Assembly: GCA_913061235.1 (NCBI GenBank)
Contig: CAJXTB010000002.1
Span: 310,001-374,000, forward strand
From: an uncultured Pseudomonadota bacterium
Lineage (GTDB): Bacteria > Myxococcota_A > UBA796 > GCA-2862545
Reading direction: 5' to 3'
Length of the DNA stretch: 64,000 nucleotides
Position numbers and translations under genes: made by a program. The notes below the pieces were generated by a model. It saw nothing but the letters and a program-made list of their open reading frames with translations. It was not told the DNA's origin and did no database searches. The first letter of the stretch is position 1. Each line of letters starts with the position of its first letter. This document shows, one piece after another, positions 11,777 through 20,719 of this stretch.

Positions 11777-12097
11777 TCAGAGCTGACGAAGTTCCTTTCT
11801 GGCCCGCTTTAGCCCCTTCGCTAGCTTGCGGAGGCGGCGGCGCTTTGGCGTCTTCAGTGTGAAGACCTTCATGCAGCGTTCTACGCGTATGAGCACGTCT
11901 TCCATGTCCTCGAGCGCGGGTAGTGTGCCGTCGATCGTACGCATCTGGAGCTGTTCGAGAATCAGTCGAAGCTTCTTGAGTTCGCCAAGGGCTTTACGAC
12001 GACGACGCGACTTGCTGGCCGTGTGTGCGTGGGAGCGGCTCTTCGCCACCCGGCCAATGGTCTTGTCGATGCGTCGCGGGATTTCGAGGTCGTTCAC
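11777..12097 (-). CDS. Small basic helical protein, unknown
   Basis: A 106-residue protein starting with GTG three bases after the gshA stop, so it is probably translated by coupling. It is strongly basic with an Arg/Lys-rich segment at 25-36 ('SKSRRRRKALGELKKL') and another at the C-terminus (82-106). A central acidic helix lies around residues 60-75. The pattern suggests a helical nucleic-acid- or ribosome-binding protein, but I recognise no family. The antiparallel frame has no better gene, and the constant spacing to gshA supports it being real. Confidence 0.6.
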   Translation of the reverse strand: MNDLEIPRRIDKTIGRVAKSRSHAHTASKSRRRRKALGELKKLRLILEQLQMRTIDGTLPALEDMEDVLIRVERCMKVFTLKTPKRRRLRKLAKGLKRARKELRQL

Positions 12098-12100
12098 TAT

Positions 12101-13429
12101 CTAGACCGACTGTGGGTGGTAGGCGGCTTCGCGCAGGATGGTCTGTGGGGTTGGATCCTTGAGGAACGCTTCCAGCAAGTCCGCTGCAGGCGAGCGGCCG
12201 GAGTTGATCTGTGCGATGAGCGGCTGGAGAAGCGGAAGGTCTTCGGGGGCGCAACGCGAGATGCCACCGTACGAGACTTCCACCAACAACTCGGCCCACT
12301 TGGCGAGCGTCTTGTCGCCAACAGTACCCTGCAGACCGTCTTTGCATGCAGTCGCAAAGCGTTCCTCGCGGGTTCCGCATGCGCTCAGTTGTGCAGCGAC
12401 TTCGAGTGCGGCATCTGTGGCCTTGCGGCAGTAGAACAAGCCCTTGAAGAGGGCAACAAAGCCTGCGGAGAGCGCCAAGTTCACGCAGTCTGCGCCGCGA
12501 ACTTCAATCTGCCGCTTCACCCGGGCTTCCGGGAACACGGACGTCAAGTGCAGTTCCCAGTCCGGGTTCTTAGGGTAGATGCCGTCGATTCCGTTGTCCA
12601 TCCAGTCACGGAAAGAGCGTCCCTTGGCGTCTGCCCACTCGCCATTGATCTTGGTGAACATCATTGGGACGTCCAGCAAGTAGTCGAGCCAGCGCGCAAA
12701 GGTGAAGTTGTTGGCGGCATCCGGAAAACCGGTGCGGGCGGGGTCGGTCTGCGTCCAAACGTGTCCACGAAAGCTCATGTAGCCACTCGGCTTTCCATAG
12801 CGGATGGGTGAGTTTGCGAACAGGGCGGTGGTCAGCGGACCGAGCTTCATGGACAGAGCCATCTTGCGCGCGCAGTCGGCTTCATCGGAGAAGTCGAAGC
12901 TCGCCTGTACGGCACAGGTGCCCTTCATCATGTCGTGTGCCAACGCACCGGTTTTGCCCAGGTGGTCGCGCATGATCTTGTAGCGTCCCTTTGGCACCCA
13001 ATCGATCTGTTCCATTCTTGCGAACGGAGTGTACCCAAGAGCGACCGGGTGGATTGGCGCGTCTCCAATGACCTCGCTGAGCTCTTCCACGAAGGCCAGA
13101 GTCTCGGCCACAACTCCGTGGACACTGGCGTATGGCGCGCCTGCGAGCTCGAACTGCCCACCGGGTTCCAAGGTCACCGACGCGCTGTTCTTTTTCAACG
13201 CAATGATGTGTTCACCCTCGCGTGTGGGCTCCCATCCACGATGGGTCAGCTGCTCGAGCAGCCATGCCACGCCGTAGTCGCCGAAGTACGGCACCGGCAT
13301 GCCGTCAGGTCGGAGAAGGTGACGTTCATATTCTCCGCCAACAAGCCACTCTTCTGAGGGGTGTCCATAGGAGTGGTACTCCGCTAGGAGGGAGTCGCGA
13401 GTCAGACGTGCTTCGGTATTGGTAGACAT
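12101..13429 (-). CDS. gshA: Glutamate-cysteine ligase, plant/proteobacterial type
   Basis: Joins glutamate and cysteine with ATP, the first step to glutathione. The 442 residues fit the plant-type GCL family (GCS2 fold). Signatures are 'GGEYERHLL' near the N-terminus, 'VTLEPGGQFELAGAP' (glutamate/Mg site) and 'MMKGTCAVQASFDF'. I chose the ATG at 13429; the frame stays open 300 bases further upstream but that translation is low-complexity and overlaps the divergent thioredoxin gene. No gshB is visible in the window. EgtA of ergothioneine synthesis belongs to the same superfamily and remains an alternative. Confidence 0.88.
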   Translation of the reverse strand: MSTNTEARLTRDSLLAEYHSYGHPSEEWLVGGEYERHLLRPDGMPVPYFGDYGVAWLLEQLTHRGWEPTREGEHIIALKKNSASVTLEPGGQFELAGAPYASVHGVVAETLAFVEELSEVIGDAPIHPVALGYTPFARMEQIDWVPKGRYKIMRDHLGKTGALAHDMMKGTCAVQASFDFSDEADCARKMALSMKLGPLTTALFANSPIRYGKPSGYMSFRGHVWTQTDPARTGFPDAANNFTFARWLDYLLDVPMMFTKINGEWADAKGRSFRDWMDNGIDGIYPKNPDWELHLTSVFPEARVKRQIEVRGADCVNLALSAGFVALFKGLFYCRKATDAALEVAAQLSACGTREERFATACKDGLQGTVGDKTLAKWAELLVEVSYGGISRCAPEDLPLLQPLIAQINSGRSPAADLLEAFLKDPTPQTILREAAYHPQSV

Positions 13430-13514
13430 GCCGCCGTTTAGCCCACAGGACCGAAGAACGCGACAGCGGCGACATCTGGTGTTGGACGCTATGCTACTGC
13501 TTCTGGAGGCGTGC

Positions 13515-14111
13515 ATGCGTTGGATGATTGGTTTGACCTTGCTGCCAATGGGTTGCATTCCGAGCTTGACCTCGCCAGATTCGGAGACCGACACCACTCC
13601 GCAAGAATGGACTGCGCCAGAGAACGACTGGCCAATGGGAGTACCGCCACTTGGACTTGTCGCAGGTGGTTTCGAGACGGGTGAGGTTGTTCCTGATTTT
13701 CGTCTGACCGACCAGAAGGGCCAAGAAGTCTCCATGTGGCAATTTCACGGGGAGGTCGTTGCTCTAGACATCAGCACGATGTGGTGCAGCCCATGTCGTG
13801 AGCTGGCGGAGGGAGCGGAGGAGACGTGGGAGGAGTTCGAGGCGGACGGGTTCGTCTACCTGACGGTTCTGCCTGAAAATGTTGAGCGCGAGACACCCTC
13901 GCTCGAGGATCTGAATGCCTGGGGCGACACCTTTGGCATCAGTCAGCCCATCATTTCCGACCCCGAGCGTCTGTACAGTGGAGACGCCGTTCCGGGTGAG
14001 GCTTTCCCACAGGTCTACATCATTGGGCGTGACCTGGTCGTGCGTGAGCGGCTCTCGGTGCCGACAGACGGGAACCTCAGGGCCTCTCTCAACCGAGTGC
14101 TGGACGAGTAA
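13515..14111 (+). CDS. Thioredoxin-like lipoprotein (TlpA/AhpC-TSA type)
   Basis: A 198-residue envelope protein with a short lipoprotein signal and lipobox 'LLPMGC' (Cys 14). A thioredoxin fold follows: 'PDFRLTDQKGQEVSMWQF' opens the domain and the active site is 'WCSPC', a CxxC of the TlpA/ResA type. A cis-proline-like 'FPQVYII' comes near the end. It probably reduces or exchanges disulfides in periplasmic partners. The ATG at 13515 has GGAGG 6 bases upstream; the longer frame starting in the divergent promoter region is rejected. The next gene also encodes a lipoprotein, so the two may be co-transcribed. Confidence 0.88.
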   Translation: MRWMIGLTLLPMGCIPSLTSPDSETDTTPQEWTAPENDWPMGVPPLGLVAGGFETGEVVPDFRLTDQKGQEVSMWQFHGEVVALDISTMWCSPCRELAEGAEETWEEFEADGFVYLTVLPENVERETPSLEDLNAWGDTFGISQPIISDPERLYSGDAVPGEAFPQVYIIGRDLVVRERLSVPTDGNLRASLNRVLDE

Positions 14112-14196
14112 ATCCTCCTCTCTCAGTTTTTTGAGCGATTCGTTGAATGAACCGCCTGGCCATGCGTTCAATAGGCCCCGAAACGATGGAGAGAAC

Positions 14197-15243
14197 ATGA
14201 ACCGCATTGGAACACTTGGACTAATTGGCGCCCTGGGCCTGCTGACCACCGCTTGTGAGCTTGGTACCGCACCTATGAGCCATCAGAGCACCTTGGGTCA
14301 GATGACCCGCGGCATCGTTCTGCATGACGCTGACACTCCGTCGGACAGTGGCGCCCAAGTCGGCATGAGCGGCACCACCTGCGACTGGGACCCGGTCTAC
14401 GGCGGCATCGGCACCGACTACAACTACCCAGGTGAAGACGAGACGGTCGACGACGTCGCTGAGAACGACAATGGCGATGTCCAGGTTGTTGTCTCCACAG
14501 ACAAGACCGTACACATTCAAGAGTCAGGTGACACCTTGAATACCAGCAGCCGCGACTACGAAATCGACGGTGTACTCGTGGCCCAGAACTACGAGAACGG
14601 CGCAATCGTGCTGACTGAAGGCGACGGAAACGACTGCAGCTTGGTGACTGTTGGTACTGACAACGACACCACCTACGACCTAAAGGGTGACCGCCAGTGC
14701 CTCGGCGTGCACACCTTGGAGACGGACCCCACGTCGGGAAGCGCTTGGGTTGGCTCGGACGCTGGCCTGTTCAGCCTCGAGGGTGCCGAGATGGTCACCA
14801 TCAACGAAGAGCCTGCGAACATCGTGGCGTACGACCCCTACACCGACGCGCTATACACCGCTGAGCTGGGTGACTCGGTCGTTCGGGCCATCGAGCCCGA
14901 CGGAACCGTCCGTTGGGAAACTGATGTTGGTGCGAGCATCTTCTCGCTCGATGACGTCGGCGCTGAAGAGGCTGTCGCTGTCAGCGTGAACTACACCGAT
15001 GGAACGGGTACTGGAGCGGTCATCTTTGTCGATGGCAACACTGGCGAGATTCGCACCAACCAGCAGACCCTCACCCAGAACAACACAGTGGTGACCAGCC
15101 GCGACGGTAGCCAACTGTCGCTTGCTAACAGCGGCGGCGCCGAATTCTACGGCGTCAACCCTGGCCTGCAGGGAAGCGCTGGCAATGGCTGGGACGTCAA
15201 CTGGGGCGACTTCGGCGACGACATGGAATGGACCTTCGAATAG
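14197..15243 (+). CDS. Lipoprotein with propeller-like repeats
   Basis: A 348-residue lipoprotein with a clear signal and lipobox 'LLTTAC'. The mature part is acidic, Gly/Thr/Asn-rich and made of repeated beta blades, each with a 'G...TLE/ALY' type pattern. It looks like a WD40-, PQQ- or NHL-type beta propeller. It probably faces the periplasm or cell surface. GGAGA lies 6 bases before the ATG at 14197; the open frame further upstream lies over the thioredoxin gene in another frame and is not coding. Function is unknown, and no metal or cofactor motif stands out. Confidence 0.8.
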   Translation: MNRIGTLGLIGALGLLTTACELGTAPMSHQSTLGQMTRGIVLHDADTPSDSGAQVGMSGTTCDWDPVYGGIGTDYNYPGEDETVDDVAENDNGDVQVVVSTDKTVHIQESGDTLNTSSRDYEIDGVLVAQNYENGAIVLTEGDGNDCSLVTVGTDNDTTYDLKGDRQCLGVHTLETDPTSGSAWVGSDAGLFSLEGAEMVTINEEPANIVAYDPYTDALYTAELGDSVVRAIEPDGTVRWETDVGASIFSLDDVGAEEAVAVSVNYTDGTGTGAVIFVDGNTGEIRTNQQTLTQNNTVVTSRDGSQLSLANSGGAEFYGVNPGLQGSAGNGWDVNWGDFGDDMEWTFE

Positions 15244-15294
15244 GGCCTGAATCACGAGGGACGGTTGAACCGTCTCTAATCACGTCGTCTCTGC

Positions 15295-15325
15295 GGCGGC
15301 CACGGACAGCAGTCCAGTGGCCGCC
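15295..15325 (+). terminator. Strong hairpin after propeller lipoprotein gene
   Basis: A GGCGGCCAC / GTGGCCGCC perfect 9-bp inverted repeat is extended by GGAC/GTCC inside, with one bulged A. It lies 50 bases after the stop. It has no U-run, so it is probably an mRNA 3' stabiliser or a weak terminator. Confidence 0.45.
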
Positions 15326-15401
15326 TTGCTGCTTGTCCTCGACGCGGTCTCAACCGCCTAGGTGTCACGCCAGGGCCGAGTACTAGGACCGACGGAATTG
15401 G

Positions 15402-15432
15402 GGGATCGCTTTTGCGGTCCCTCTTTCTTTTT
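15402..15432 (+). terminator. Rho-independent terminator upstream of ECF sigma gene
   Basis: The stem GGGATCGC / GCGGTCCC (8 pairs, one G-U) with a TTTT loop is followed directly by TCTTTCTTTTT. This fits an intrinsic terminator reading on the plus strand. It lies 56 bases before the sigma-factor start, so it insulates that gene from upstream transcription or could serve as an attenuator. Confidence 0.7.
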
Positions 15433-15487
15433 GGTGAAGGGTCCGTGGTCTGTACACACATAGGGGGTGCAGACAGTTGGAGTACCC

Positions 15488-16081
15488 GTGGCCCTTTCCC
15501 CAGAAGAACTTAGCGCGCTGACCAGTGGCGACCCAATGGCGCTGGACCAGTTCTACCGCCAGCACGCTCGTAGGGTGCTGGGGTGGGCGATTCGTTTAGG
15601 CGGCCCTGCAGTGGACCCCGAAGACATTGCCCATGAAGTCTTCGCGATTGCTTTTCGAAAGATTAGCGGCTTTCGCGGCGAGGCACAGCCGTCAACCTGG
15701 CTGTTTGTGATCACTCGGAATGTCGTGTCGAACGCTCGTCGTCGTGCGGCAATTCGTCGGTTCGTCGGGCTGGAAAACGGCATGGATGAGCTTCCGTCAC
15801 CGCTGGAGGGTGTTGACGAAAACATGGAGCAGCGGCGTCGTCGAAGACAAGTGCAGTTGGCGCTTGAGAAGCTGAAGACAAGCCAGCGAGAAGTACTGGT
15901 GCTCATGGACCTAGAGGGGCGGACTGCGCCTGAAGCTGCGCTAATGCTGGGAGTGCCCGCGGGTACGGTCTACAGCCGGCTTCACTACGCACGTCGTGCC
16001 TTCAAGTCAGCGCTGCAGCGCAATGGGGTGACCTCATGGGACACCTCCGGAGCCGTAGCGGATGTTGGGGGTGCACGATGA
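15488..16081 (+). CDS. ECF RNA polymerase sigma factor
   Basis: A 197-residue sigma-70 family protein of the extracytoplasmic-function class. Region 2 is seen at about 20-85 ('DPEDIAHEVFAIAFRKISGF' type) and region 4 at about 125-180 ('LMLGVPAGTVYSRLHYARRA', the -35-binding helix-turn-helix). I prefer the GTG at 15488 because GGAG lies 6 bases upstream; an in-frame GTG at 15467 has its purine run too close. The stop overlaps the ATG of the FecR-like gene (ATGA). Sigma/anti-sigma pairs with this layout usually autoregulate, but I see no convincing ECF promoter in the 55 bases after the terminator. Confidence 0.93.
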   Translation: MALSPEELSALTSGDPMALDQFYRQHARRVLGWAIRLGGPAVDPEDIAHEVFAIAFRKISGFRGEAQPSTWLFVITRNVVSNARRRAAIRRFVGLENGMDELPSPLEGVDENMEQRRRRRQVQLALEKLKTSQREVLVLMDLEGRTAPEAALMLGVPAGTVYSRLHYARRAFKSALQRNGVTSWDTSGAVADVGGAR

Positions 16082-17421
16082 GTCGTTGGCCAGACTGGGT
16101 AGAGGATTCCATGCGCCCGCAGGACAGTGAAGTGGATGCACTGGGTGCGTTCGGTACAGCAGCACTCCAAGAGGCTGTGACGGATGCCACCGAGCCCTCT
16201 GACGCGGAATTGGAGCGTTTGTTGGCGCGTCGCCCGTGGACTGAGCCGGTGCGCACCTCGCGGCCGCTCGTTCTTGGTGGACTCGGCTTTGCCGCGGCGG
16301 CTTCAGCGTTGGCCCTAGTGATTGCAACGTCGGCACCGCAAGGGGGCGTGCAGCCTGTTGGGTACGGGCCGGTCGCTATGGACCTTCATATGGAGCAAGC
16401 GCTGGGTGCGCAGGTCGTAGAGCTTGGGCCGTCCATCGCAATGAGCGGCGATGCCACTGTTGTGTTGGACCAGGCCAATGAAGCGGGAACGACGTTGACG
16501 CTACTGGAGGGGCGTGCGCATTTTGATGTGGACCCCAACGGCGAGTGGCGCGACTTGGCTGTGGACGCTGATGGTGTGATTGTGCAGGTACACGGCACCG
16601 TATTTGACGTCATTCGTGACGGTGATGATGTCCGTGTTGAGGTGGAGCGCGGGCGTGTCTCGGTGACGTGGGACAGCCGTGAGGTCTTTGTGACCACTGG
16701 GCAATCCTGGGACCGCCCAACAACGGAGGTCGCCGCTGTGTGGACTCCGCCGTCTGATGAAGGCCTCTCTGTGGACCTTCCGAGTGTTCAGGCGCAGCCC
16801 GTCTCTAGCGGGCAACAAGCGCCGCCCGAGGGGGTTGCAGATGATTCCGTCGTCGATGCTGTTCCGATGGAGCTCGCAGAGGCGGTCGATGAAGGCATTG
16901 GGACGGACGAAGAACCGGTGTTCCGTGTCCGTGAGGGCAGCGCGGACCATGAGCTGGCTCAGGTTCTAGCGTTGCAGGCATCTGGCATTGGTGCCGCGGA
17001 TCTACTGGTGGAGACGGACCAAGTTCTGGGTCGCCATCGAGGCAGCGGTGTGGGGACGGAGCTGGAGTTGGTGCGCTTGCAGACACTCGCCCGTGTCGAC
17101 CCCAACCTTGCCGCTGTAGAAATGGCGGACTGGCTAGATGCGAATCCGGGCGCGTCTCGTGCGCCGTTGGTCCGGTTTGAGCGAGCGCGCGTGACTCATC
17201 GGGCGCTAGGCCGGTGTGCGAGCGCATTGCGGGACTACCGCGAGCTTGCCGACCGAGCCGACGACATTGGCGCGCGTGCTGCGGCTGGGGCGGGGTTGTG
17301 CGCTGCTGAGCTGGGACACAACAGCATTGCAGAACGCTACTTCGCTGACGCCCTTGAACGTGGAATCACGGGCACACTCCAGACAGAAGTCCAAGCGGCG
17401 CGTGCTGCACTGCGCGACTAG
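16078..17421 (+). CDS. FecR-domain protein, probable anti-sigma factor
   Basis: A 447-residue single-pass protein. The N-terminal 60 residues are cytoplasmic. One membrane helix follows at about 65-85 ('LVLGGLGFAAAASALALVIA'), then a FecR beta domain (about 100-220, ending 'VEVERGRVSV', 'GQSW') and a C-terminal helical part resembling TPRs (about 330-440). The start overlaps the sigma-factor stop. The topology fits an anti-sigma factor that senses a periplasmic signal and holds the ECF sigma. No FecA-like receptor or TonB system lies nearby, so the signal is unknown. The cytoplasmic N-terminus has no visible ZAS zinc motif. Confidence 0.85.
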   Translation: MSRWPDWVEDSMRPQDSEVDALGAFGTAALQEAVTDATEPSDAELERLLARRPWTEPVRTSRPLVLGGLGFAAAASALALVIATSAPQGGVQPVGYGPVAMDLHMEQALGAQVVELGPSIAMSGDATVVLDQANEAGTTLTLLEGRAHFDVDPNGEWRDLAVDADGVIVQVHGTVFDVIRDGDDVRVEVERGRVSVTWDSREVFVTTGQSWDRPTTEVAAVWTPPSDEGLSVDLPSVQAQPVSSGQQAPPEGVADDSVVDAVPMELAEAVDEGIGTDEEPVFRVREGSADHELAQVLALQASGIGAADLLVETDQVLGRHRGSGVGTELELVRLQTLARVDPNLAAVEMADWLDANPGASRAPLVRFERARVTHRALGRCASALRDYRELADRADDIGARAAAGAGLCAAELGHNSIAERYFADALERGITGTLQTEVQAARAALRD

Positions 17422-17422
17422 C

Positions 17423-17446
17423 TTGCCGGCCCATATGGGCTGGCAA
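17423..17446. terminator. Inverted repeat between convergent fecR-like gene and tkt
   Basis: TTGCCgGCCCAT / ATGGGCtGGCAA is a near-perfect palindrome starting a few bases after the FecR-like stop. A second stem, TCGCCGTC/GACGGCGA, lies at 17497-17514. Neither has a U-run. They could act in both directions between the two convergent genes. Confidence 0.4.
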
Positions 17447-17534
17447 AGCAGGTGCTTAGGGCGACGACGAGAGTAGATTAGCCTGGGACCGACTCCTCGC
17501 CGTCGAGACGGCGAAGTGATGCTGGGGCGCGCCC

Positions 17535-19490
17535 TTAGTCGCGTCCCAAGAAGTCGCGGACCGTTGCTGCGACCTGGGAGCCAGTGAATCCGAGCTTCTC
17601 TGCAATGGTCTCGGCCGGTGCCGAGAAGCCGAAGGTATCGATTCCTAGTGCCAGTCCAGTGGCACCGACGACTTGGTGCCAGCCCATTGTGGTTCCCGCT
17701 TCAAGACTGATGCGAGGGACTCCGACGGGAAAGATGGCGGCTCGGGCGGAACGCGGCAAGGCGAGGAAGCGTTCACGACACGGTAGTGACACGACGCGTG
17801 CCGCAATTCCGGTCCCTTGCAGGTGCTGACTCGCCTCGACCAAGGTTGCGACCTCAGAGCCGGTGCCGACGAGGACGATGTCCGCTTCACCGTCACAGTC
17901 ACTGACGATGTATCCGCCGTTGATAACAGCGTCTTCACAGTCCAGGGTGCCAGGGAGTACCGGCAGGCCCTGACGCGTCAGAACCAAGCACGTGGGGCCC
18001 GTTGTGTTGGCGAGTGCGGCCTTCCAGCTCGCAGCGGTCTCGCGTGCGTCCGCTGGTCGGTAGACCGTCACATTCGGGATGCAGCGCATGGCAAGAAGGT
18101 GTTCCACAGGCTGGTGCGTTGGGCCGTCTTCACCCAAGAACACCGAGTCATGAGTGTAGATGTAGATGACCTGCTGTCCCATGAGAGCAGCGAGGCGGAC
18201 GGCAGGGCGCTGGTAGTCATGGAATGCCAGGAAAGTGGCGCCATACGGCAGCAATCCGCCGTGCAGGGCCATACCGTTGCAGATTGCTCCCATGGCGTGT
18301 TCACGCACACCGAAGTGAATGACACGAGCACCAGCGAAGGTGTCTGGAGTCAGTGCCGTTCCACCCACTTTGGTTCCGTTGCTACCCGCCAAATCGGCTG
18401 AACCGCCAACGACCCAAGGTGCTGCGTCAACGATAGCGGTGAGGGCATGCTGTGACGCTTTCCGTGTAGCGAGGGACTCGCCGTTTTCGTAGCTGGGCCA
18501 CTCAGCGCCATCGAGTGCTGCGAGGGTGTCTCCAGCTAGCCACTGGCGGAACTGCTCGGCCTTCGGGCTTGCTGCGACCCGTGCTTCCCAAGCAGCGCGT
18601 GCCTCGGCACCCTTGTGCGCTCGAAAGGCTTCGGGCACGCCGTCCAAGACTTGGAAGGACTGCTCGGGGTCGAGTCCAATCTTGGCCTTGACTACCTTGA
18701 TTTCGTCGGCTCCGAGAGGGGCGCCGTGAGTCTTGGAGGTCCCTTCGATGGTCGAGCCCCAGCCAATGATGGTCCGGCAGATGACCAGGGTTGGACGCTC
18801 TGTCTCGGCTTGGGCCTGCTTCATGGCCTGTGCGAGAGCGTCAGCGTCGTGCCCGTCACAGGAAACAACGTGCCATCCAACGGCTTCGAAGCGTTTTTCC
18901 GTGTCTTCGGTGTAGGACAGGTCGGTGCTGCCGTCGATCGTGATGTGGTTGCTGTCGTACAAGTAGTTGAGGTTGCCGAGCTTTAGGTGCCCCGCAATGG
19001 ACGCGGCTTCCGCAGAGATACCCTCCATCAAGTCACCGTCGCTGACGATGCCCCACACCTTGTGGCTGCACAGCTCTTCTCCGAACGTTTCGCGCAAGTA
19101 GCGCTCGGCAAGTGCCATACCAACACCTGTGGCAAACCCTTGTCCGAGTGGCCCTGTCGTTGTCTCCACACCCACCGTGTGGCCGACTTCCGGGTGACCT
19201 GGGGTGTTGCTGCCCCACTGACGGAAGTCCCGGAGGTCGTCCAAGCTCATTGGGTAGCCGGCCAAGTGCAGCAGGCTGTAGAGCAGAGCGGAGCCGTGCC
19301 CAGGCGAGAGCACGAAGCGGTCACGGTCTGGCCAGCTTGGGTCCGTAGGGTCGTGCTTGAGGAATTGTGTCCACAAGACAGTCGCCATATCTGCGGTTCC
19401 CATGGGCATTCCCGGGTGGCCGGAGTTTGCAGCTTGGACCGCGTCCATCGCGAGTCCGCGGATAGTGTTGGCGCAGTTCGAATGGGACAT
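17535..19490 (-). CDS. tkt: Transketolase
   Basis: A thiamine-diphosphate enzyme of the pentose phosphate pathway that moves two-carbon units between sugar phosphates. The 651 residues match the family. Signatures: '[11 protein letters not shown]' at the N-terminus, 'GPLGQG', the ThDP/Mg motif '[10 protein letters not shown]' followed by '[10 protein letters not shown]', the pyrimidine-domain '[13 protein letters not shown]', and '[18 protein letters not shown]'. GGAG lies 7 bases before the ATG. The gene stands alone. Its divergent intergenic region with the receiver-PAS gene is 200 bases long and unusually AT-rich for this window. Confidence 0.97.
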   Translation of the reverse strand: MSHSNCANTIRGLAMDAVQAANSGHPGMPMGTADMATVLWTQFLKHDPTDPSWPDRDRFVLSPGHGSALLYSLLHLAGYPMSLDDLRDFRQWGSNTPGHPEVGHTVGVETTTGPLGQGFATGVGMALAERYLRETFGEELCSHKVWGIVSDGDLMEGISAEAASIAGHLKLGNLNYLYDSNHITIDGSTDLSYTEDTEKRFEAVGWHVVSCDGHDADALAQAMKQAQAETERPTLVICRTIIGWGSTIEGTSKTHGAPLGADEIKVVKAKIGLDPEQSFQVLDGVPEAFRAHKGAEARAAWEARVAASPKAEQFRQWLAGDTLAALDGAEWPSYENGESLATRKASQHALTAIVDAAPWVVGGSADLAGSNGTKVGGTALTPDTFAGARVIHFGVREHAMGAICNGMALHGGLLPYGATFLAFHDYQRPAVRLAALMGQQVIYIYTHDSVFLGEDGPTHQPVEHLLAMRCIPNVTVYRPADARETAASWKAALANTTGPTCLVLTRQGLPVLPGTLDCEDAVINGGYIVSDCDGEADIVLVGTGSEVATLVEASQHLQGTGIAARVVSLPCRERFLALPRSARAAIFPVGVPRISLEAGTTMGWHQVVGATGLALGIDTFGFSAPAETIAEKLGFTGSQVAATVRDFLGRD

Positions 19491-19690
19491 GAGAGTACTC
19501 CAGAGACCGGGTGTGGCGGGCTTTGGTCGTACTTCAGGGGTCCCGCGACGGCAACGTCTGAGAGCGTTAAGACGAGACTAAAATGAGTATGGTAAAACTG
19601 TAGCTTTCACCTGCCTTATTTATGGGAGTTTGGTTTGTTGGTACCCTTGCTGACTTCTGTATGGAATATTATGGGCACTGGAGACGATGC
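19491..19690. other. AT-rich divergent intergenic region
   Basis: About 200 bases separate tkt from the receiver-PAS gene. The central part (about 19575-19675) is clearly richer in A and T than the rest of the window, so promoters for both genes are expected here. A TATTAT at 19667 looks like a -10 element but has no -35 at proper spacing and would leave too short a leader, so I assign no exact promoter. Confidence 0.4.
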
Positions 19691-20710
19691 ATGATGGAGC
19701 CGGCTGAACGCCGTGGCCAGGTCTTGGTAGTGGATGACGACGTCGTCGCACGCCAGATCTTGGTGGCAGCACTGAAGCGCGAAGGCTTTGTCTGCACAGA
19801 AGCGATCGACGGTGCTCAGGCTCTGCAGCAGCTCGATCAAGCGCTGCCGGACCTCGTCCTGTTGGATGCGACGCTGCCTCGGGTTTCCGGTCTCGAAGTT
19901 CTGCACACCATTCGACAACGGTTCGGTGCCCTCGACTTGCCGGTTGTCATGGTGCACGCTCAGGTCCAGTCTGACGACATCCTGGCCGCTTTGCACCTCG
20001 GCGCCAATGACTACATCGCAAAACCCATCGACTTCGGCCTGTTGAGCCGACGCGTCGGTACGCTCGTACGGCACCACGTCCTGGCCCGTGAGGCCATGGT
20101 GTTGAAGCGTCGACTTGCTCTGCTGGTTCAGAGTGAGGGGCTCTGTGTGAGCTTGCACGGCCCGGACGGCAGCTTCTTGAGGGCGTCGAAGGCGCTTGTC
20201 TCATTCTTGGGCCGGTCAGAGGATGAGCTACACGGATTGCGTATACACGAGCTGATGCACCCAGAAGATTCTGCGGGTCTGTCTCGTACAACCAAGGTTC
20301 TTCCAGACACCTATTCGTTGCTGGCCCGATTCAAGAGGCATCGTGTGTTCACGTGGTGTGAGGTCGAGCAGGCCGCTCTGCGGGACGGGATCAGTGGTGA
20401 TGTTCTGTACGTGCAAGCGATCTGGCGCAATCGTGAATCAAGCATGGGCCTTGTGTCTGAGCTGCCCGCACCCACACCGTCGACGAACCCGCGCTCCTTT
20501 GCGTTTACACCGGCGCCGACCCAACGGCGCTTGAGTGCCAAGACACGTGAGTTCGGTCCTCCGGTGGCGCAGGAGACCACTCCGATTCCATGGCCACGTG
20601 CTGGTGGTGAGCTGCCTGTACTCATTCCAGGTCTCACAGAAGCCGAGCAAGGCATGGCTCGGGCACAGCTCGCGGCGACGTCGTTGCCTCCGGGGTCGAC
20701 CCGCAGCTAG
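19691..20710 (+). CDS. Receiver-PAS response-regulator-like protein
   Basis: A 339-residue cytoplasmic protein. Residues 10-125 form a two-component receiver domain with the acidic pocket ('LVVDDDVVAR'), phospho-acceptor Asp in 'VLLDATLP' and conserved Lys in 'AKPIDFG'. Residues 150-260 resemble a PAS domain ('FLRASKALVSFLGRSEDEL', 'HPEDSAG'). The last 70 residues are Pro-rich and look disordered. There is no DNA-binding, GGDEF or kinase output domain. The ATG at 19691 has GGAGA 6 bases upstream; longer in-frame starts at 19622 and 19661 lack a site. No histidine kinase lies in the window, so the partner is unknown. Confidence 0.85.
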   Translation: MMEPAERRGQVLVVDDDVVARQILVAALKREGFVCTEAIDGAQALQQLDQALPDLVLLDATLPRVSGLEVLHTIRQRFGALDLPVVMVHAQVQSDDILAALHLGANDYIAKPIDFGLLSRRVGTLVRHHVLAREAMVLKRRLALLVQSEGLCVSLHGPDGSFLRASKALVSFLGRSEDELHGLRIHELMHPEDSAGLSRTTKVLPDTYSLLARFKRHRVFTWCEVEQAALRDGISGDVLYVQAIWRNRESSMGLVSELPAPTPSTNPRSFAFTPAPTQRRLSAKTREFGPPVAQETTPIPWPRAGGELPVLIPGLTEAEQGMARAQLAATSLPPGSTRS

Positions 20711-20719
20711 GGCTGTACG

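Noticed and set aside
12023-12811. Plus-strand open frame inside gshA
   Set aside because: It mirrors the codon bias of the conserved gshA on the other strand and has no motif.
19667-19672. TATTAT as -10 for the receiver-PAS gene
   Set aside because: No -35 at 16-18 bases and the leader would be too short to hold the ribosome site.
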